5,267 nt of DNA. Source: JBKJTP01 sp046590195. GTDB lineage: Bacteria > Bacteroidota > Ignavibacteria > Palsa-1295. Positions 3,169 to 5,267 of the stretch are shown in pieces (within the stretch, counting starts at the first letter, position 1; every line of letters begins with the position of its first letter). Both the position numbers and the translations under genes were made by a program. The notes under the pieces are model-generated. The model saw nothing but the letters and a program-made list of their open reading frames with translations. It made no database searches and was not told the DNA's origin. The DNA lies in assembly GCA_046590195.1 (NCBI GenBank), contig JBKJTP010000220.1, positions 1-5,267 on the forward strand, in the 5' to 3' direction.

Positions 3169-5267
3169 CTACTTCGACTTCACAGCTCGCTCGGTCACAC
3201 CCTCCTCTACCTCCGAACCGTCCGCGTTATTTGCGTTGATCGACACCCGATAAAGATACGTGCCGTTGGCCACCTCATTGCCGTTCTCGTCGCGGCCATC
3301 CCAGTGGATCGAGTTCAAGCCTGTCCGCAGCCCAGTCGGAGTGATCGTCTTGATCTTCTTTCCAGCGACAGTATAGATCGTGATCTTGGCACCGGCACCC
3401 GATCCCGAACCGCGCAGGATGAATGTGAAATCTGTCGACGAAGTGAACGGATTCGGGAAGTTCATGACCTGCTGAATGCCATTCGCCGAGGCGACCTGGA
3501 ATCGGATCTCAATCGTATCGGCAGCATTACCCGAGGCATCCTGTGCATAAACGGTAAGCGTGTACTCCCCTGGCTTAAGCGGTGTCTTCGGATTGACGAT
3601 TAGCTCAGCCTGCAACTCTCCGTTCGGATACGCCTTGTAATCGATGCGGTAATCGACAGCTGAATTCGTCGGGGTAAGCATGATCGGATTCGTGAGATCC
3701 TTCGAGTATCTCAGCATCCCGCTTATCGAAACCGAATCCTTGATACGTAATGGACTTCCATCGAACAATTGCATCTTGATCTCGACATCAGGCGCGACAA
3801 AATCGCGGTCGCTGATATGGCGATCATCGAATACTACCTCGACTCTCGGACGATTCGTATCACGGGTGACCTGTATCTGAACAGTTCTCAGGTTGTTGTT
3901 TGTGAACTGCTCGTTCAGACTGTTCTCTGGATTAACCGCGGCAGTGATCGTGATCACATCGTTCAATCCGGATGTCGCAACGGTGTCGGTGAATACCACC
4001 TGTTCATATCCTGCAAGCGAGATCGTTCGTTTGGCGAATGTGTCAATGCGGCTTTGCACGCTGCGAAGCAGAAGCACATCGACGTTGCTTACTGGGAAGC
4101 AGAGAAGATTGCGGATCGTGTACGTTGCCAGGACTGGCTTGCCCTCTTCAACAGAGCTCTCGTTTGCTGCAAGCGATGTGAGCTCGAGTTCAGGAGCTGG
4201 CGTGTACTCGATCGCGATCGATGCAAGCTCAGGTGAGTTCGAGGCATTCGAGCTGCGCGTAAACTCCATCTCGACCGCCACACTCTTGTACGTGCCCGCA
4301 TCGACGCTCGAGATATCCTGGTCGTATGTCGCAGCACCCTGAAACGATAGCAGTCGCTCGATGCGATTGTTGTCCTTCCGCTGGCCGAGCAACGTAAACT
4401 TGATCGACGCGCCATCCGCGATCGCCGGACCGGTCCAGCGCACACGCTTGTATGCTGTGGCGGCACCCGTGAATGGAGTAGTCGCAATGCCCGATGTGCC
4501 CAGTGTCACAACCTCATAGTTTACTTCGGAGCCGTTGGTCTTGGCGCGATTATGATCTTCGATCGCCTGTCCAGGGGACCATCCCTTCCGCCCGATCATC
4601 GCATAGCTCGTGAAATAGTCGAGGGAGTCGAAGGCGATGCGGGCGCCCAACGATTGTAGTGCTGGCCGAATGTACACGGTATCCCTCGAGAACGCTGGTG
4701 CAACGAATGGTTGGAAATTCGTGAGCACCATAACAAGTCTATCTGCTGGGATAGCCTTCACGACTGAATCGAATTGTTTCGCGCGCAGCGTCTGCTCAGG
4801 TACATTATCCATCGGAACGCCGATGAACTCGTGCACCTGCTCGATGCCGTTGCCATCTTGCGTCATCACGACGAGCGCGAATCCAGACTTCGGGTGGGTC
4901 AGATCATAGATCGGCTTGTCATTACGGAAGATCTGCGAAACAGAGAATGAGTTGATCGTTGTGTCGGCGCTGCCGTGCGCGACGATAGTGTAGGTGACTG
5001 TATCAGTCTGCGGAATAGCCAGTCGATCCTGTGCATTAACTCCAAGACCAACCTCGATCGTCGCATCAAGCTGATCGCGCGTCGATAAATGCAATTGCGG
5101 CTCATCAAGCTTATCGATGCTGAAGCTGGAACTGCTCCAGTTCGAAGCCACGCCATTGATCAACGTCCGTGTCCGCCAGTAGACTACATTTCTATAGTTG
5201 CGCGGAAGCTCCGAAGTGAGGAATGAGCTTGTGATAGTCGGGAAGTCTGAACTGATCGAAGGCTTTG
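3169..5267 (-). CDS. C-terminal part of a large T9SS-exported surface protein (C25/PorU2-like architecture), 5' end outside the window
   Basis: The frame is open to the window edge: 699 codons including the stop, plus a partial one. The TTG at 5163 is an internal leucine, not a start. Residues here count from the first full codon. Residues ~1-50 (YWRTRTLINGVASNWSSSSF) look like the end of a fibronectin-type module. Residues ~125-235 resemble the ILEI/FAM3 domain, with SGFALVVM, DRLVMVLTN, SLGARIAFDSL and SYAMIGRKGWSPG. Residues ~250-355 look like a beta-rich jelly-roll (DISSVDAGTYKSVAVEMEF), and ~360-465 like CARDB (EEGKPVLATYTIRN, NNNLRTVQIQV). Residues ~470-590 look Ig-like (FDDRHISDRDFVAPDVEI, PGEYTLTVYAQDASGNAAD). 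The final ~100 hold a FlgD-like T9SS sorting domain: NFPNPFTSSTDFTF, IYTVAGKKIKTI, WDGRDENGNEVANGTYLYRV. This order recalls gingipain-like C25/PorU2 proteins, but no catalytic residues are in view. The protein should be exported and cell-surface bound or secreted. The T9SS call is firm; the C25 relation is inference. Confidence 0.85.
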   Translation of the reverse strand, partial: KPSISSDFPTITSSFLTSELPRNYRNVVYWRTRTLINGVASNWSSSSFSIDKLDEPQLHLSTRDQLDATIEVGLGVNAQDRLAIPQTDTVTYTIVAHGSADTTINSFSVSQIFRNDKPIYDLTHPKSGFALVVMTQDGNGIEQVHEFIGVPMDNVPEQTLRAKQFDSVVKAIPADRLVMVLTNFQPFVAPAFSRDTVYIRPALQSLGARIAFDSLDYFTSYAMIGRKGWSPGQAIEDHNRAKTNGSEVNYEVVTLGTSGIATTPFTGAATAYKRVRWTGPAIADGASIKFTLLGQRKDNNRIERLLSFQGAATYDQDISSVDAGTYKSVAVEMEFTRSSNASNSPELASIAIEYTPAPELELTSLAANESSVEEGKPVLATYTIRNLLCFPVSNVDVLLLRSVQSRIDTFAKRTISLAGYEQVVFTDTVATSGLNDVITITAAVNPENSLNEQFTNNNLRTVQIQVTRDTNRPRVEVVFDDRHISDRDFVAPDVEIKMQLFDGSPLRIKDSVSISGMLRYSKDLTNPIMLTPTNSAVDYRIDYKAYPNGELQAELIVNPKTPLKPGEYTLTVYAQDASGNAADTIEIRFQVASANGIQQVMNFPNPFTSSTDFTFILRGSGSGAGAKITIYTVAGKKIKTITPTGLRTGLNSIHWDGRDENGNEVANGTYLYRVSINANNADGSEVEEGVTERAVKSK

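Noticed and set aside
3769..4342. Plus-strand open frames of about 150 codons opposite the surface protein
   Set aside because: The residue makeup is that of an antisense shadow, and the minus strand is continuously coding with clear domains.
5161..5163. TTG as start codon of the surface protein
   Set aside because: The frame stays open for another 34 codons to the window edge, with sensible module sequence (NYRNVVYWRTRT) running straight through, so this is an internal leucine.

Overview
The window reads as a compact stretch of a bacterial chromosome of intermediate GC content. Every gene I can support lies on the minus strand, so the layout below runs from high to low coordinates. The best lineage guess is the Bacteroidota/Chlorobiota side of bacteria (Ignavibacteria- or Kapabacteria-like). 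This rests on a type IX secretion (T9SS) style surface protein and on two promoter candidates that resemble the TTTG-N19-TAnnTTTG pattern known from Bacteroidota. No rRNA or other marker is present to fix the lineage.

Right part (5267 to 3169): the C-terminal ~700 residues of a large exported protein whose start is outside the window. It appears to carry, in order, the tail of a fibronectin-like module, an ILEI/FAM3-like domain, a jelly-roll-like region, a CARDB-like domain, an Ig-like domain and a FlgD-like T9SS sorting domain. This order resembles the C-terminal half of C25 (gingipain-like)/PorU2-type proteins, but any protease domain would be off the edge. A modest terminator follows it.

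Middle (3071 to 2921): a tRNA-Val(TAC) gene with its own promoter candidate and a strong hairpin terminator. The tRNA has an extra U in the D-arm region and a U-C mismatch at the base of the acceptor stem.

Centre-left (2846 to 944): a two-gene operon with a 4-bp ATGA overlap. It encodes a persulfide dioxygenase-rhodanese fusion and a TauE/SafE family exporter, ending in an intrinsic terminator. Together they look like a sulfide/persulfide detoxification module: sulfane sulfur is oxidised to sulfite or moved to thiosulfate, and the product is exported. A 10-bp direct repeat spaced 42 bp apart lies just upstream.

Left part (946 to 1): an ECF sigma factor and a small soluble zinc-finger anti-sigma factor, again with an ATGA overlap, followed closely by the first nine codons of a third gene. 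The sigma promoter candidate overlaps the terminator of the exporter gene. There is no gene-free stretch over 300 bases; the non-coding gaps are 905-981, 2847-2961 and 3038-3168. I see no CRISPR array, insertion sequence or phage gene. Nothing here is clearly a new system; the most notable items are the sulfur operon and its upstream repeat, the odd tRNA, the ILEI-containing surface protein, and a strong excess of GATC in the coding sequence.
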